A model generated the notes under the pieces. That model was not told the DNA's origin. It worked only from the letters and a program-made list of their open reading frames with translations, and searched no databases. From the NCBI GenBank assembly GCA_965229335.1, contig OZ245874.1, positions 1,116,001 to 1,180,000 of the forward strand: DNA of 64,000 nucleotides, given 5' to 3'. The translations under genes were made by a program, and so were the position numbers. This stretch comes from JAFKFH01 sp017307375. Its GTDB lineage: Bacteria > Pseudomonadota > Alphaproteobacteria > Ferrovibrionales > Ferrovibrionaceae. The number at the start of each line of letters is the position of its first letter. Within the stretch, counting starts at the first letter, position 1. Positions 33,466-42,131 of the stretch are shown here, piece by piece.

Positions 33466-34041
33466 TCAGGGGCTGGCGCTGACCAGGTGCCCCGGTGGCA
33501 CCAGGCCGGTTTCCAGCCGGGTCAGCCGCGATGACGTCGCAGGGACCCAGGCGCCGGCCCATTGGCGCAAGGACGGATCGGTCGCCGTCTCGGCGAAGGT
33601 CCGATGCAGGTCCAGCATCTCGCGATGCGAGGCCAGCTGGGCGTCACGGTAGAGGCGGTCGAATTCCGCCCCCCGGGTGGCCCGCAACCGGTCGAGCTGG
33701 CGGCGGCGCACCGGGTCGAGGTCGACCGGCAGGTCGAGGTCGTCGCGCGATGCCGCCTGCATCAGCACGGCCCGCCGTTCGGCCTGATCGCGCAGCAGCG
33801 CGGCGGCGAAGGCCCGCAGCGCGGGACTGTCGGCGCGATCGATGGCCAGCCGGCTCGACCTGATCTCGAAGCGATCGGCCAGCGCGATGGTGGTCAGGTA
33901 GTCGGCCAGGGCAGAACTGTCGCCGGCCTGCGCGGTGCCGAGCAGGGGCGGCCGGTGCGAGGTCGCGGGGACCATGGCGGCGAGGCAGCCGGCCACCAGA
34001 AGGGCGAGGGACAGTTTGCGGATCGGCATGCGGCGGCTCAT
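33466..34041 (-). CDS. DUF4142-like predicted lipoprotein
   Basis: A 191-residue protein with a lipoprotein signal, K-L-S-L-A-L-L-V-A-G-C, the cysteine being residue 19 if the start is at 34041. The mature part is a helical bundle, 'LADYLTTIALADRFEIRSSRLAIDRADSPALRAFA'-type, resembling DUF4142 ferritin-like proteins of the envelope. ATG 34041 and ATG 34029 are both possible starts; the longer ORF to 34188 lacks a credible N-terminus. The function is unknown; stress-related roles are reported for the family. Confidence 0.65.
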   Translation of the reverse strand: MSRRMPIRKLSLALLVAGCLAAMVPATSHRPPLLGTAQAGDSSALADYLTTIALADRFEIRSSRLAIDRADSPALRAFAAALLRDQAERRAVLMQAASRDDLDLPVDLDPVRRRQLDRLRATRGAEFDRLYRDAQLASHREMLDLHRTFAETATDPSLRQWAGAWVPATSSRLTRLETGLVPPGHLVSASP

Positions 34042-34230
34042 GGCGGGGCCCCTGGCGGCTTTGGGGGGACTGCGGCTGAGCAAACCGCCACGACCGGTTT
34101 CGGTTCCGTCATCCGGTTGACCGACCGTTAGTATTCGTACGATCGTACAGCGAGACGGGATTTTCTTATATCTCCTTACATGCCACACTGATCCCGCAGG
34201 GACCCGGACGTGATGGGAGGGGAAGCAGGC

Positions 34231-36075
34231 GTGGCCTCGCTGGCGCAGTCGCGTAGCTATCTTGCCGCATGCGCGGTCTTCACCCTGCTGGTGACGATCC
34301 TCGCCGCGGCCGAGGTCAAGCGCTCGTACGACAGCGAGATGGCGCGGGCCACCCAGACGGCCGAAGGGCTGGCCGCGGTGCTGGCCGAACAGGTCTCAGG
34401 CGCGCTGCGCGAGGTCGTGCTGGTGCTGCGCGCGATGCGCGATACCGTCACCATTGCCGACATCGCCGACCCCGAAGGCGTGCCGGCGCCGATTCGCGGC
34501 GATATCGACCGCTATCTTGCCGAACGCCTGCGCGACATTCCCCAGGCCGGCGATCTGATGCTGGTCGATCAGTCGGGGCGGGTCGTCTATGCCGCCCGCG
34601 CGCAGCACGGCGCCGACTTCACCGCGCCCGGCCTGCAATGGCGCTCGGTCGCGTCGGGCAAGTCGCTTGCGCTTTCGGGGCCGGCGATATCGCCGACGAC
34701 CCGCGAACCGGGCCTCGTCATGGCCGTCGGCCTCGACCCGTTCGGCGGCCCGGCGCAGGGGCTGGCGGTTGCCGAAATCAAGGCCCAGGCCTTCACCCAC
34801 GTCTTCGCCAATGTCGGCATCGGCAAGGGCGGCACCGTCGTGCTGCGCGACGGCCGCTGGCGGCTGATTGCCGGCCGGCTGCCCGACGATGCCTTCGGTT
34901 CCAAGCCCGGCAACGACCCGGTCGCCGCCCGGGTCGGTCTCGGCGAAACCATCGGCAGCCAGCTGACGTCGACCGGCCTCGTCTCGGGTCAGGTCCATGC
35001 CTTCCGCAAGGTCGGCGAATTTCCCTTCACCGTCGTCGTCAGCCTCGACCAGGCCGACTTTCTCGGCGACTGGCTGTCCAAGCTGCAGCTCTACCTGATC
35101 GGGGCGGTGCTGCTGGTGCTGCTCGCCGTCGCCCTGTCGATCGGCTTCCTGCGCGAGCGGCGGCTGTCGGCGGCCCTGAGCGAGAGCGAGGGGCGGTTGA
35201 GCCGCATCGTCGAATCGGCACCGTTTCCGCTGGTTCTGGCCAGCCTGGACGACCGCCGCATCATCCTGGCCAACGACGCCTTCGCGCTGCTGTTCGGGCT
35301 CGATCGCCGTCGCCTGCAGAACCTGATGCCGGAGGCGCTGCATGTTTCGCCGGAATCGCGCGAGGAAATGTTCTCGCGCCTCGCCGCCGGGCGCGAGGTG
35401 GCGGCCCAGGAGTACGAGATGCGGCGGGCCGACGGGGCGATCTTCACCGCCCTGGTCTCGGGCACGCGCATTCACATCGGCGACGAGCCGGCGGCGCTGA
35501 TCGCGGTCAACGACATCAGCGACCGCAAGCGGCTGGAAAACGAGCTGCGCCGGCGGGCGACGACCGACATGCTGACCGGCATAGCCAACCGCGCCCACTT
35601 CATCGAGCAGGCCGAGCGGGAATTCGCCCGTGCTCGCCGCTACGCCCGGCCGATGGCGGTGCTGCTGCTCGATGTCGATCACTTCAAGCAGGTCAATGAC
35701 CGTCACGGCCACCGCGTGGGCGACGAGGCGCTGAAGTCGATCGCCTATCATCTGATGGCCACCGTGCGCCTCTCCGATATTGCCGGCCGGCATGGCGGCG
35801 AGGAATTTGCCGCGCTGCTGCCTGAAACCGACGAGGACGGCGCGCTGATCGTCGCCGAGCGGCTGCGTCGGCGCATCGCCGAAAGCCCGGTCACGCCGGA
35901 GGAGGGGCTGGTCGTCACCCTGTCGGTCTCGATCGGGGTGGCGACGCTGCGGCCGGACGACCCGGATCTCGACGCGGTGATCGCGCGGGCCGACATCGCG
36001 CTCTACGCCGCGAAGAATCATGGGCGCAACCGGGTCGAGATGGCCCGCGGCCCGACCAGCACGCCGGCGAATTGA
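34231..36075 (+). CDS. Membrane-bound diguanylate cyclase with PAS and GGDEF domains
   Basis: This c-di-GMP synthase of about 614 residues has TM1 (about 8-28), a periplasmic Cache-like sensor (about 35-280), TM2 (about 285-308), a PAS domain (about 320-440, 'VESAPFPLVLASLDDRRIILAND') and a GGDEF domain (about 450-605). The active loop is GGEEF in GRHGGEEFAALLPE. The inhibitory I-site RLSD lies five residues upstream, so product inhibition is likely. GTG 34231 has GGGAGGGG in good spacing; ATG 34213 is an alternative start six codons upstream. It stands alone and the signal sensed is unknown. Confidence 0.87.
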   Translation: MASLAQSRSYLAACAVFTLLVTILAAAEVKRSYDSEMARATQTAEGLAAVLAEQVSGALREVVLVLRAMRDTVTIADIADPEGVPAPIRGDIDRYLAERLRDIPQAGDLMLVDQSGRVVYAARAQHGADFTAPGLQWRSVASGKSLALSGPAISPTTREPGLVMAVGLDPFGGPAQGLAVAEIKAQAFTHVFANVGIGKGGTVVLRDGRWRLIAGRLPDDAFGSKPGNDPVAARVGLGETIGSQLTSTGLVSGQVHAFRKVGEFPFTVVVSLDQADFLGDWLSKLQLYLIGAVLLVLLAVALSIGFLRERRLSAALSESEGRLSRIVESAPFPLVLASLDDRRIILANDAFALLFGLDRRRLQNLMPEALHVSPESREEMFSRLAAGREVAAQEYEMRRADGAIFTALVSGTRIHIGDEPAALIAVNDISDRKRLENELRRRATTDMLTGIANRAHFIEQAEREFARARRYARPMAVLLLDVDHFKQVNDRHGHRVGDEALKSIAYHLMATVRLSDIAGRHGGEEFAALLPETDEDGALIVAERLRRRIAESPVTPEEGLVVTLSVSIGVATLRPDDPDLDAVIARADIALYAAKNHGRNRVEMARGPTSTPAN

Positions 36076-36134
36076 CGAAGGTTCGCCCGCGAGACATCGT
36101 GGTTTCCTGATCGTCTTTCCCGTCAGGAAGCTTC

Positions 36135-36635
36135 ATGTCCCGCATCGTCTCGTCGGCCCATCTCGCCGGCAACCGCTTCGCCGAACTCTCCGAGCTGGAA
36201 TTCGCGATGACCATGACCGTGAACGCCTACCATCGCTGGATGGTCCGGTGCATTGCGGCGTCGGGTCAGGCCGAACTCGGTGCGCTCGACGCGATGGTGC
36301 TGCATCACCTGAACCATCGCGACCGGGCCAAGCGCCTCGTCGACATCTGCCTCGTGCTCAACATCGAGGACACACACACGGTCAACTATGCGCTGAAGAA
36401 GCTGCAGCGCCTCGATCTGGTCAGCGGCACCAAGCGCGGCAAGGAAATGTTCTACATCACCACCGCGCAGGGCAAGGCCTTGTGCGACCGCTATCGCGAG
36501 GTGCGCGAGCAGTGCCTGCTCGAAGCGCTTGCCCTGATCGGCCAGCCCAATCATCCCTTGGGCGAGGCGGCGTCGCTGCTCAGGGCGCTGTCCGGGCTCT
36601 ACGATCAGGCGGCGCGCTCGGCCGCCTCCCTCTAA
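36135..36635 (+). CDS. Winged-helix (MarR-like) DNA-binding protein
   Basis: The 166-residue protein has a winged helix at about residues 45-115: 'ELGALDAMVLHHLNHRDRAKRLVDICLVLNIEDTHTVNYALKK'-type helices followed by the wing 'LVSGTKRGKEMFYITTAQGKAL'. Helices at both ends probably form the dimer interface, as in MarR proteins. AGGAAG precedes the ATG. It lies upstream of pxpBCA in the same direction, with a promoter and dyad between, so it may regulate that operon (inference). Confidence 0.78.
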   Translation: MSRIVSSAHLAGNRFAELSELEFAMTMTVNAYHRWMVRCIAASGQAELGALDAMVLHHLNHRDRAKRLVDICLVLNIEDTHTVNYALKKLQRLDLVSGTKRGKEMFYITTAQGKALCDRYREVREQCLLEALALIGQPNHPLGEAASLLRALSGLYDQAARSAASL

Positions 36636-36647
36636 AGAGGAAAAACG

Positions 36648-36676
36648 TTGACGATTTATCATCGTTTTGTTATCGA
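36648..36676 (+). promoter_or_regulatory. Predicted pxpBCA promoter with internal dyad
   Basis: TTGACG (36648-36653) and TATCGA (36671-36676) are separated by 17 bases. The dyad ACGAT-TTATC-ATCGT (36651-36665) overlaps the -35 and spacer, where a repressor would block RNA polymerase. The region is AT-rich for this genome. Confidence 0.55.
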
Positions 36677-36702
36677 GGGGCGCTGATTTCGGAACGAGCC
36701 CG

Positions 36703-37431
36703 ATGACCTTTCCCCTGACGCTGCTGCCGGCGGGCGATACGGCCCTGGTCGCCGAACTCGGCGATGCCATCGATCCCGCACTGAACGACGCCGTGCAGGC
36801 GCTCGACGCGGCGCTGGTCGGCGCCAATCCGGCCGGGCTGATCGAGACGGTGCCGACCTATCGCTCGTTGCTGGTCCATTTCGATCCCTGCCTGACCGAT
36901 GCCGACACGCTCGGCGCGCTGATCCGCGCGCTTGCCGCGGGGCTGGACCAGGCCGGGACCCAGGCCGGGCGGCGCTGGTTCCTGCCGGTCTGCTTCGGCG
37001 GCGACCTCGGCGAGGATCTCGGTTTCGTCGCCGGCCGGACCGGTCGCAGCGAGGCCGAGGTGATCGGACTGCATTGCGCGGCCGATTATCGCGTCTACAT
37101 GCTCGGCTTCTCGCCGGGCTTCGCCTATCTCGGCGGATTGCCCGCCGAACTGCACCTGCCGCGGCGCGATAACCCGCGGCTGTCGACGCCGGCGGGCAGC
37201 ATCATGCAGGGCGGCGCCCAGGCCTGCGTCTCGCCGATGGCGATGCCCTCGGGTTGGCATATCCTGGGCCAGACGCCGGTGATGACCTTCGACCTGCGCC
37301 GCGACCAGCCGTTCCTGCTGGCGCCCGGCGACCGCGTGCGGTTCATGGCGATCGACCGTGACCGTTTTGCGGCACTTGCGACCCTGGCGGCCGCCGGCGA
37401 TCTGATGCCCGACAGCGAGGCGCTGGCGTGA
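36703..37431 (+). CDS. pxpB: 5-oxoprolinase subunit PxpB (KipI family)
   Basis: This 242-residue subunit belongs to the ATP-dependent 5-oxoprolinase PxpABC, which recycles 5-oxoproline to glutamate. Family marks are 'GDTALVAELGDAID', 'DFRVYM'-type segment here as DYRVYMLGFSPGFAYLGGLP, 'RRDNPRLSTPAGSIMQGG' and 'PSGWHILGQTPV'. ATG 36703 starts the conserved N-terminus; the in-frame extension to 36667 covers the promoter. It overlaps pxpC by 4 bases. Confidence 0.92.
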   Translation: MTFPLTLLPAGDTALVAELGDAIDPALNDAVQALDAALVGANPAGLIETVPTYRSLLVHFDPCLTDADTLGALIRALAAGLDQAGTQAGRRWFLPVCFGGDLGEDLGFVAGRTGRSEAEVIGLHCAADYRVYMLGFSPGFAYLGGLPAELHLPRRDNPRLSTPAGSIMQGGAQACVSPMAMPSGWHILGQTPVMTFDLRRDQPFLLAPGDRVRFMAIDRDRFAALATLAAAGDLMPDSEALA

Positions 37432-38462
37432 CCGCCGCCCTCAAGGTTCTGGCGGCCGGGCCGCTTTCGACGGTTCAGGACGGCGGCCGCCATGGCTATC
37501 AGCGCTACGGTGTTTCCGTCGCCGGTGCCTTCGACCCGGTCTACCTTGCCGCCGCCAATGCGCTGGTCGGCAATGCCGCGGACGAGGGCGGGATCGAGCT
37601 GACCATGACCGGCGATACCTACGAGGTCGGCGCCGATACGGTGCGGATCGCCCTGGCCGGCGATTTCGCGGCAACGATCGATGGCGAGGCGGCGGCCCCC
37701 TGGCGCAGCCACACGCTGGCGCGCGGCCAGGTGCTGAAGGTCGGTGTCGCCCGTGCCGGCCTGCGCGGCTATGTCGCGGTCGCCGGCGGTTTCGCCCTCG
37801 TGCCCCAGCTCGGTTCGGTGTCGACCCATCTGCGCAACCGGCTGGGCGGCCTGGACGGCGCCAGGCTGAAGCCCGGCGACCGCCTGCCGCTGCGACTGCC
37901 CGCGGCGCCGCCGGGCGGCGACCGCAGCCTCGACCCCGCGCTGCTGCCGCCGCGCAGCCTCGCCCTGCGGGTCGTCCCGGGCCCGCAGGACGGACATTTT
38001 TCCCCGGACCAGATCGCTGCCTTCCTCGAGTCGGCCTGGACGATCGGGCGGGACTCCGACCGCATGGGCTGCCGCCTGGAGGGGCCGGCGATCGGCCATG
38101 CCAAGGGCTTCAACATCATTTCCGACGGCATTCCGCTCGGCGCCGTGCAGGTGCCGGGTTCCGGACAGCCGATCATCCTGCTGCCGGACCGGCAGACCGC
38201 CGGCGGCTATCCGAAGATCGCCTGCGTCATCAAGCCCGATGTCGCTGCCCTGGCCCAGGCCCGGCCGGGCGATGTCGTGCGCTTCCAGGCCGTCACCGCC
38301 GAAGCCGCGCTCGCCATCCATCGCGCCTGGCGCGCCGCCATCGCCGCATTGCCCGCGCTGACCGGCCCGGCCGGCGGCGATCTCGGCAGCGAACGGTTGT
38401 TGAGCCTCAACCTCGTCGGCGGCATGGTCGACGCCATCAACCCCCCGGAGGATGCCCGATGA
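37428..38462 (+). CDS. pxpC: 5-oxoprolinase subunit PxpC (KipA / biotin-dependent carboxyltransferase family)
   Basis: A 344-residue subunit. The N-terminus 'LKVLAAGPLSTVQDGGRHGYQRYGVSVAGAFD' is characteristic, as are 'RGYVAVAGGFALVPQLGSVSTHLR', 'DRMGCRLEGP' and 'LPDRQTAGGYPKIACVIKPD'. It begins at a GTG overlapping the pxpB stop (GTGA) and ends overlapping pxpA. The three subunits act together in the cytoplasm. Confidence 0.92.
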   Translation: MTAALKVLAAGPLSTVQDGGRHGYQRYGVSVAGAFDPVYLAAANALVGNAADEGGIELTMTGDTYEVGADTVRIALAGDFAATIDGEAAAPWRSHTLARGQVLKVGVARAGLRGYVAVAGGFALVPQLGSVSTHLRNRLGGLDGARLKPGDRLPLRLPAAPPGGDRSLDPALLPPRSLALRVVPGPQDGHFSPDQIAAFLESAWTIGRDSDRMGCRLEGPAIGHAKGFNIISDGIPLGAVQVPGSGQPIILLPDRQTAGGYPKIACVIKPDVAALAQARPGDVVRFQAVTAEAALAIHRAWRAAIAALPALTGPAGGDLGSERLLSLNLVGGMVDAINPPEDAR

Positions 38463-39232
38463 GCTTGCGCGTCGATCTGAACAGCGACATGGGCGAAGGT
38501 TTCGGCCCGTGGAAGATGGGTGACGATGCCGCGATGCTCGACATCGTCACCTCGGCCAACGTCGCTTGCGGCTTCCATGCCGGCGATCCGCTGATCATGA
38601 CCGAGACGGCGCGGCTGGCCGCGGCACGCGGGGTCGCCATCGGCGCGCATCCGAGCTTCATGGATCTCTGGGGCTTCGGTCGCCGCCAGATCCGTGGCGA
38701 CAGCCCGGCCGACATCGAGAAGTTCATCGCCTACCAGATCGGCGCGCTGCAGGCGACAGCCGCGCTGGCCGGGCATCGGGTCACCCATGTGAAGGCGCAC
38801 GGCGCGCTGTCCAACATGGCGTCGGTCGAGGCCGACCTGGCATTGGCCATCGGCCGGGCGATCAAGGCGGTCGATCGCGACCTGATCTACGTGGTGATGC
38901 CGGCCACCGAACTGGCCCGCGCCGGCGAGGCCCTGGGCCTGCGCTGCGCCAACGAGATCTTCGCCGACCGGGCCTATATGGACGACGGCACGTTGATGCC
39001 GCGCAAGCTGCCCGGCTCGATGATCCACGACAAGGACTTCGCCGCCGCCCGCGTCGTCGAGATGGTGACCGACCGCGCCCTGCGCTCGGCCGGCGGCAAG
39101 CGTATTCCGATCTCGGTCGATACGATCTGCGTCCATTCCGACAGCGCCGACGCTGTCGAGATGGCCCGTGCGGTGAAGGCTGCCCTGCTGGCCGCCGGCA
39201 TCGCCGTCCGGCCGATGCACGAGACCGCTTAG
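38459..39232 (+). CDS. pxpA: 5-oxoprolinase subunit PxpA (LamB/YcsF family)
   Basis: The 257-residue subunit has the LamB/YcsF signature 'VDLNSDMGEGFGPWKMGDDA', 'VTSANVACGFHAGDP', 'GAHPSFMDLWGFGRR', 'HVKAHGALSNMA', and the C-terminal 'CVHSDSADAVEMA'. It completes the pxpBCA operon. No dedicated oxoproline transporter lies next to it. Confidence 0.93.
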   Translation: MSLRVDLNSDMGEGFGPWKMGDDAAMLDIVTSANVACGFHAGDPLIMTETARLAAARGVAIGAHPSFMDLWGFGRRQIRGDSPADIEKFIAYQIGALQATAALAGHRVTHVKAHGALSNMASVEADLALAIGRAIKAVDRDLIYVVMPATELARAGEALGLRCANEIFADRAYMDDGTLMPRKLPGSMIHDKDFAAARVVEMVTDRALRSAGGKRIPISVDTICVHSDSADAVEMARAVKAALLAAGIAVRPMHETA

Positions 39233-39245
39233 GTCGCTCTCGACC

Positions 39246-40952
39246 TCAGCCTTCGGCGCCGCGCCCGCCGCCGGCCAGGGCGCGCGTCACCGAGGTCATC
39301 TCCGACCCGGTCAGGCCGATTTCCTTCAGCAGGTGATCGACCAGCGGGGCCTGGCCGCGATAGCGCAGGGCGCTGTTGACGATCTGGTCGGACAGGCTGC
39401 CGCCATCTGACGCGCCCTCGCGTGCGCCACCGCCGCCGCCCGCCAGGCCGTCGACCTGCAGGATCTTGATGCCCTCGATCCGCTCCAGCGGGCGCACGCT
39501 TTCGCGGACGATGCCTTCGAGATGTTCGATCGTCGCCAGGCGCAGGCGCAGCGCCGCGGTTTCCGGCGACAGGCTGTTGTCGGCCTCGTTGATCGCGCGT
39601 CGGGCCGCCGCCTCGATCGTGTTGCGCAGCTCGGCGCTGGCGGCGCGCAGCTTGTCGGCGGCGCTCTCGGCCTCGCTGCGGATCTTCAGGGCGCGGGCCT
39701 CGGCCTCGGCAACGATGCCGTCGGTCTCGGCGCTGGCACGGCGCTGCAGGCCGGCGCGCTCGGTTTCGGCGGCGGCGGCGATCAGCTGCAAGGTCTTGTC
39801 GCGCTCGGCCCGTTCGATGTCGCGGGCCGAGATCACCTGCTCCTCGGCCTTGACCACCGCGGCACGCGCCGCCTCGGCCTTGGCCTGGGCCTCGGCCCGT
39901 GCGGTCGCCTGCACGGCGACGTCGATCTCGGCGCGCTGGTCGGCCAGCTCGATCGACTTGCGGCGTTCGATCTCGGCGATTTCCAGCGCCCGCGCCCGCT
40001 CGATCTCGAGCGCCTTGATCTCGCGGTCGATCGCCAGCTTTTCCTCGGCCACCGATTTTTCGGCGGCAAGCCGCGCCCGGTCCAGCGCCTCCTTGGCGCG
40101 GATCTGGGCTTCCTCGGCCTCGCGCTGGCGTGCGGCCTTCTCGCCGGCTACCTCGGCCGCCTGCAGGGCGCGGCGCACGGCGATCTCGCGCTCCTGATCC
40201 AGCCGGGCATATTCCTCCTCCCGGCCGATCTCCAGGACCTGGCGTTCGGCCTCCAGGTTCTTGCGCTGGATCGCGACCTGGGTGTCCTGCTCGATCTCGT
40301 TGCGCCGGCGCCGCCGGTCCTCGATCTCGGCGGTCAGCTTGGTCAGGCCGGCGGCGTCGAAGGCGTTGTTCGGGTTGAAGTATTCCCGGCTGGTCTGGTC
40401 GAGCTGGGTGATCGACGCCGATTCGATCGCCAGGCCGTTCTGCGCCAGTTCGTCGCGCAGCAGGTCACGGACCTTGCGGGCGAAGGCGGCGCGCTGTTCA
40501 TGCAGTGTCTCCATCGTCATTTCGGCGGCAGCCGAGCGCAGCGCGTCGACGAACTTGCCCTCGATCAGGTCGCGCAACGCTTCCGGCGACATCGTGCGGC
40601 TGCCCAGCGTCTGGGCGGCGAGCGCCACCGCCTCGCGCGTCGCCTCGACCCGCAGGTAGAAATCGGCCTCGACATTGGCGCGCATCCGGTCCTGGGTGAT
40701 CAGCGCGCGCTCGTTCTCTCGCCGCACCGACAGGCGGACCGTGTTCATGTTCACCCGGATGACCTGGTGCAGCACCGGGATCACGACCGCGCCGCCCGAG
40801 ATCACGACCTTCTGTCCCAGGAATCCGGTCCTGACGAACGACACTTCGGTCGACGAGCGCTCGTAGAGCCGCGCCAGCAGGAACCAGGCGATCGCGATCG
40901 CGACGACAAGGATGATCAGGCCGATCAGAAGATTGCCGAGGCCGATGCTCAT
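39246..40952 (-). CDS. Flotillin-like membrane scaffold protein (YqiK type)
   Basis: A 568-residue protein with an N-terminal membrane helix (about 8-28), an SPFH/Band 7 domain (about 35-200, with 'AITLDRMRANVEADFYLRV'-type core seen as QDRMRANVEADFYLRV) and a very long coiled coil (about 215-480) rich in Ala/Glu/Arg, followed by a Gly-rich tail. Flotillins form oligomeric scaffolds in membrane microdomains. It is a single gene with no NfeD partner adjacent, convergent with pxpA and divergent from the arylformamidase-like hydrolase. Confidence 0.85.
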   Translation of the reverse strand: MSIGLGNLLIGLIILVVAIAIAWFLLARLYERSSTEVSFVRTGFLGQKVVISGGAVVIPVLHQVIRVNMNTVRLSVRRENERALITQDRMRANVEADFYLRVEATREAVALAAQTLGSRTMSPEALRDLIEGKFVDALRSAAAEMTMETLHEQRAAFARKVRDLLRDELAQNGLAIESASITQLDQTSREYFNPNNAFDAAGLTKLTAEIEDRRRRRNEIEQDTQVAIQRKNLEAERQVLEIGREEEYARLDQEREIAVRRALQAAEVAGEKAARQREAEEAQIRAKEALDRARLAAEKSVAEEKLAIDREIKALEIERARALEIAEIERRKSIELADQRAEIDVAVQATARAEAQAKAEAARAAVVKAEEQVISARDIERAERDKTLQLIAAAAETERAGLQRRASAETDGIVAEAEARALKIRSEAESAADKLRAASAELRNTIEAAARRAINEADNSLSPETAALRLRLATIEHLEGIVRESVRPLERIEGIKILQVDGLAGGGGGAREGASDGGSLSDQIVNSALRYRGQAPLVDHLLKEIGLTGSEMTSVTRALAGGGRGAEG

Positions 40953-41032
40953 GATGACGGTCCAGCTCCTATCTGGTGGAGAACGGAAAGGATGATGCTA
41001 GGCTTGCGGCACGTATCCGCACGGAGGTTGTC

Positions 41033-41956
41033 ATGCTCTACCGCCAGTTCGCAACGCAGGAAGAAATCGATCGCGAATACGACGTCGAGGCGATGGTGCC
41101 GGACTTTCGTCCTTACGCGGCGCATTTCGTCGACGGCAGTGCCGAGGCCCGCGCCTCGCTTGATGCCCGGCTCGACCTTCGCTTCGGGCCAACGCGCGAT
41201 GAATATCTCGACTTTTTCCCCGCCGCCCGCCCCGGTGCGCCGCTGCTGGTCTTCATTCACGGCGGCTATTGGCGCATGCTGAGCGCGAAGGAATTCAGTC
41301 TTGTGGCGCGCGGCCCGGTCGAGATGGGCATCAATGTCGCCGTGACCAACTACAGCCTGTGCCCGAAGGTCACGATCGCCGAGATCACGCGGCAGTCGCG
41401 CGCGGCGATCGCCTGGCTTCACCGCCATGCCCCGGAACTCGGCATCGATGCCGGGCGGATCCATGTCGCCGGCCATTCGGCCGGTGGGCAGCAGGTCGGC
41501 ATGCTGATGGCGACCGACTGGCAGGGCGAATACGGCCTGCCGGCCGACCTGATCAAGGGCGGCCTCGCCATCTCGGGCCTGTTCGACCTCGAACCGTTGC
41601 GCCATTCCTGGCTGCAGCCCCGCCTGCAACTCGACTGGGCGACGATCCGCGGGCAGAGCCCGATGTACAATCTGCCGACGCGGGCCGCGCCGCTGACGGT
41701 CACGCTGGGCGGGGACGAATCGGCCGAATTCTGGCGCCAGTCGCGCAGCTACCTCGAAGCCTGGACTGCGGCAGGCCACAGCGGCCGGCTGGTCGACCAG
41801 CCCGGCTGCAATCATTTCACCGCGATCTACGGATTCGAGGATGCCGCCAGCCCGCTGTGCCGGATGGTGCGCGACATGGTTGGCGATATCGAGGTGCCGC
41901 GGCGTCCGCGCATGGGCCGGCCGCCGGTCTTTCCGACCTTCGGTCCGGTCGCCTGA
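41033..41956 (+). CDS. Alpha/beta hydrolase, arylformamidase (kynurenine formamidase)-like, copy 1
   Basis: A 307-residue alpha/beta hydrolase. The oxyanion motif HGGYW (in VFIHGGYWRML) is typical of kynurenine formamidases. The nucleophile serine is in VAGHSAGGQQ, and a C-terminal 'CNHFTAIYGFED' carries the catalytic histidine. ATG 41033 follows ACGGAGG; an upstream extension to 40976 is not supported. It lies 175 bases before the aminophenol operon and has a close paralogue inside that operon at 47492. Hydrolysis of an N-acyl or N-formyl aminophenol-type compound would fit the context (inference). Confidence 0.8.
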   Translation: MLYRQFATQEEIDREYDVEAMVPDFRPYAAHFVDGSAEARASLDARLDLRFGPTRDEYLDFFPAARPGAPLLVFIHGGYWRMLSAKEFSLVARGPVEMGINVAVTNYSLCPKVTIAEITRQSRAAIAWLHRHAPELGIDAGRIHVAGHSAGGQQVGMLMATDWQGEYGLPADLIKGGLAISGLFDLEPLRHSWLQPRLQLDWATIRGQSPMYNLPTRAAPLTVTLGGDESAEFWRQSRSYLEAWTAAGHSGRLVDQPGCNHFTAIYGFEDAASPLCRMVRDMVGDIEVPRRPRMGRPPVFPTFGPVA

Positions 41957-42028
41957 CCGGCGGTCGGCCGGTCGTCCTGTCGCATCCCGATCCACCCGAA
42001 GCCGCCCCCGTGCCGCGGAATTGACGCG

Positions 42029-42092
42029 TTGACAATGTAAGCCTTAGCGCGCAACATCTCAATAGTGATGAGGTGCTTCTCATTTATTGAGA
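42029..42092 (+). promoter_or_regulatory. Predicted promoter and nested-palindrome operator of the aminophenol operon
   Basis: TTGACA (42029-42034) is followed after 17 bases by a weak -10, CAACAT (42052-42057). Immediately downstream lies a nested inverted repeat: outer arms TCTCAATA (42057-42064) and TATTGAGA (42085-42092), inner arms ATGAG (42068-42072) and CTCAT (42079-42083). The element ends 39 bases before the first gene and would overlap the transcription start. It is the best candidate site for the operon's own IclR-RidA regulator. Confidence 0.6.
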
Positions 42093-42131
42093 AATAGAAC
42101 CGAGATCGCGCTGGACGAAGGGGCATTGGGG

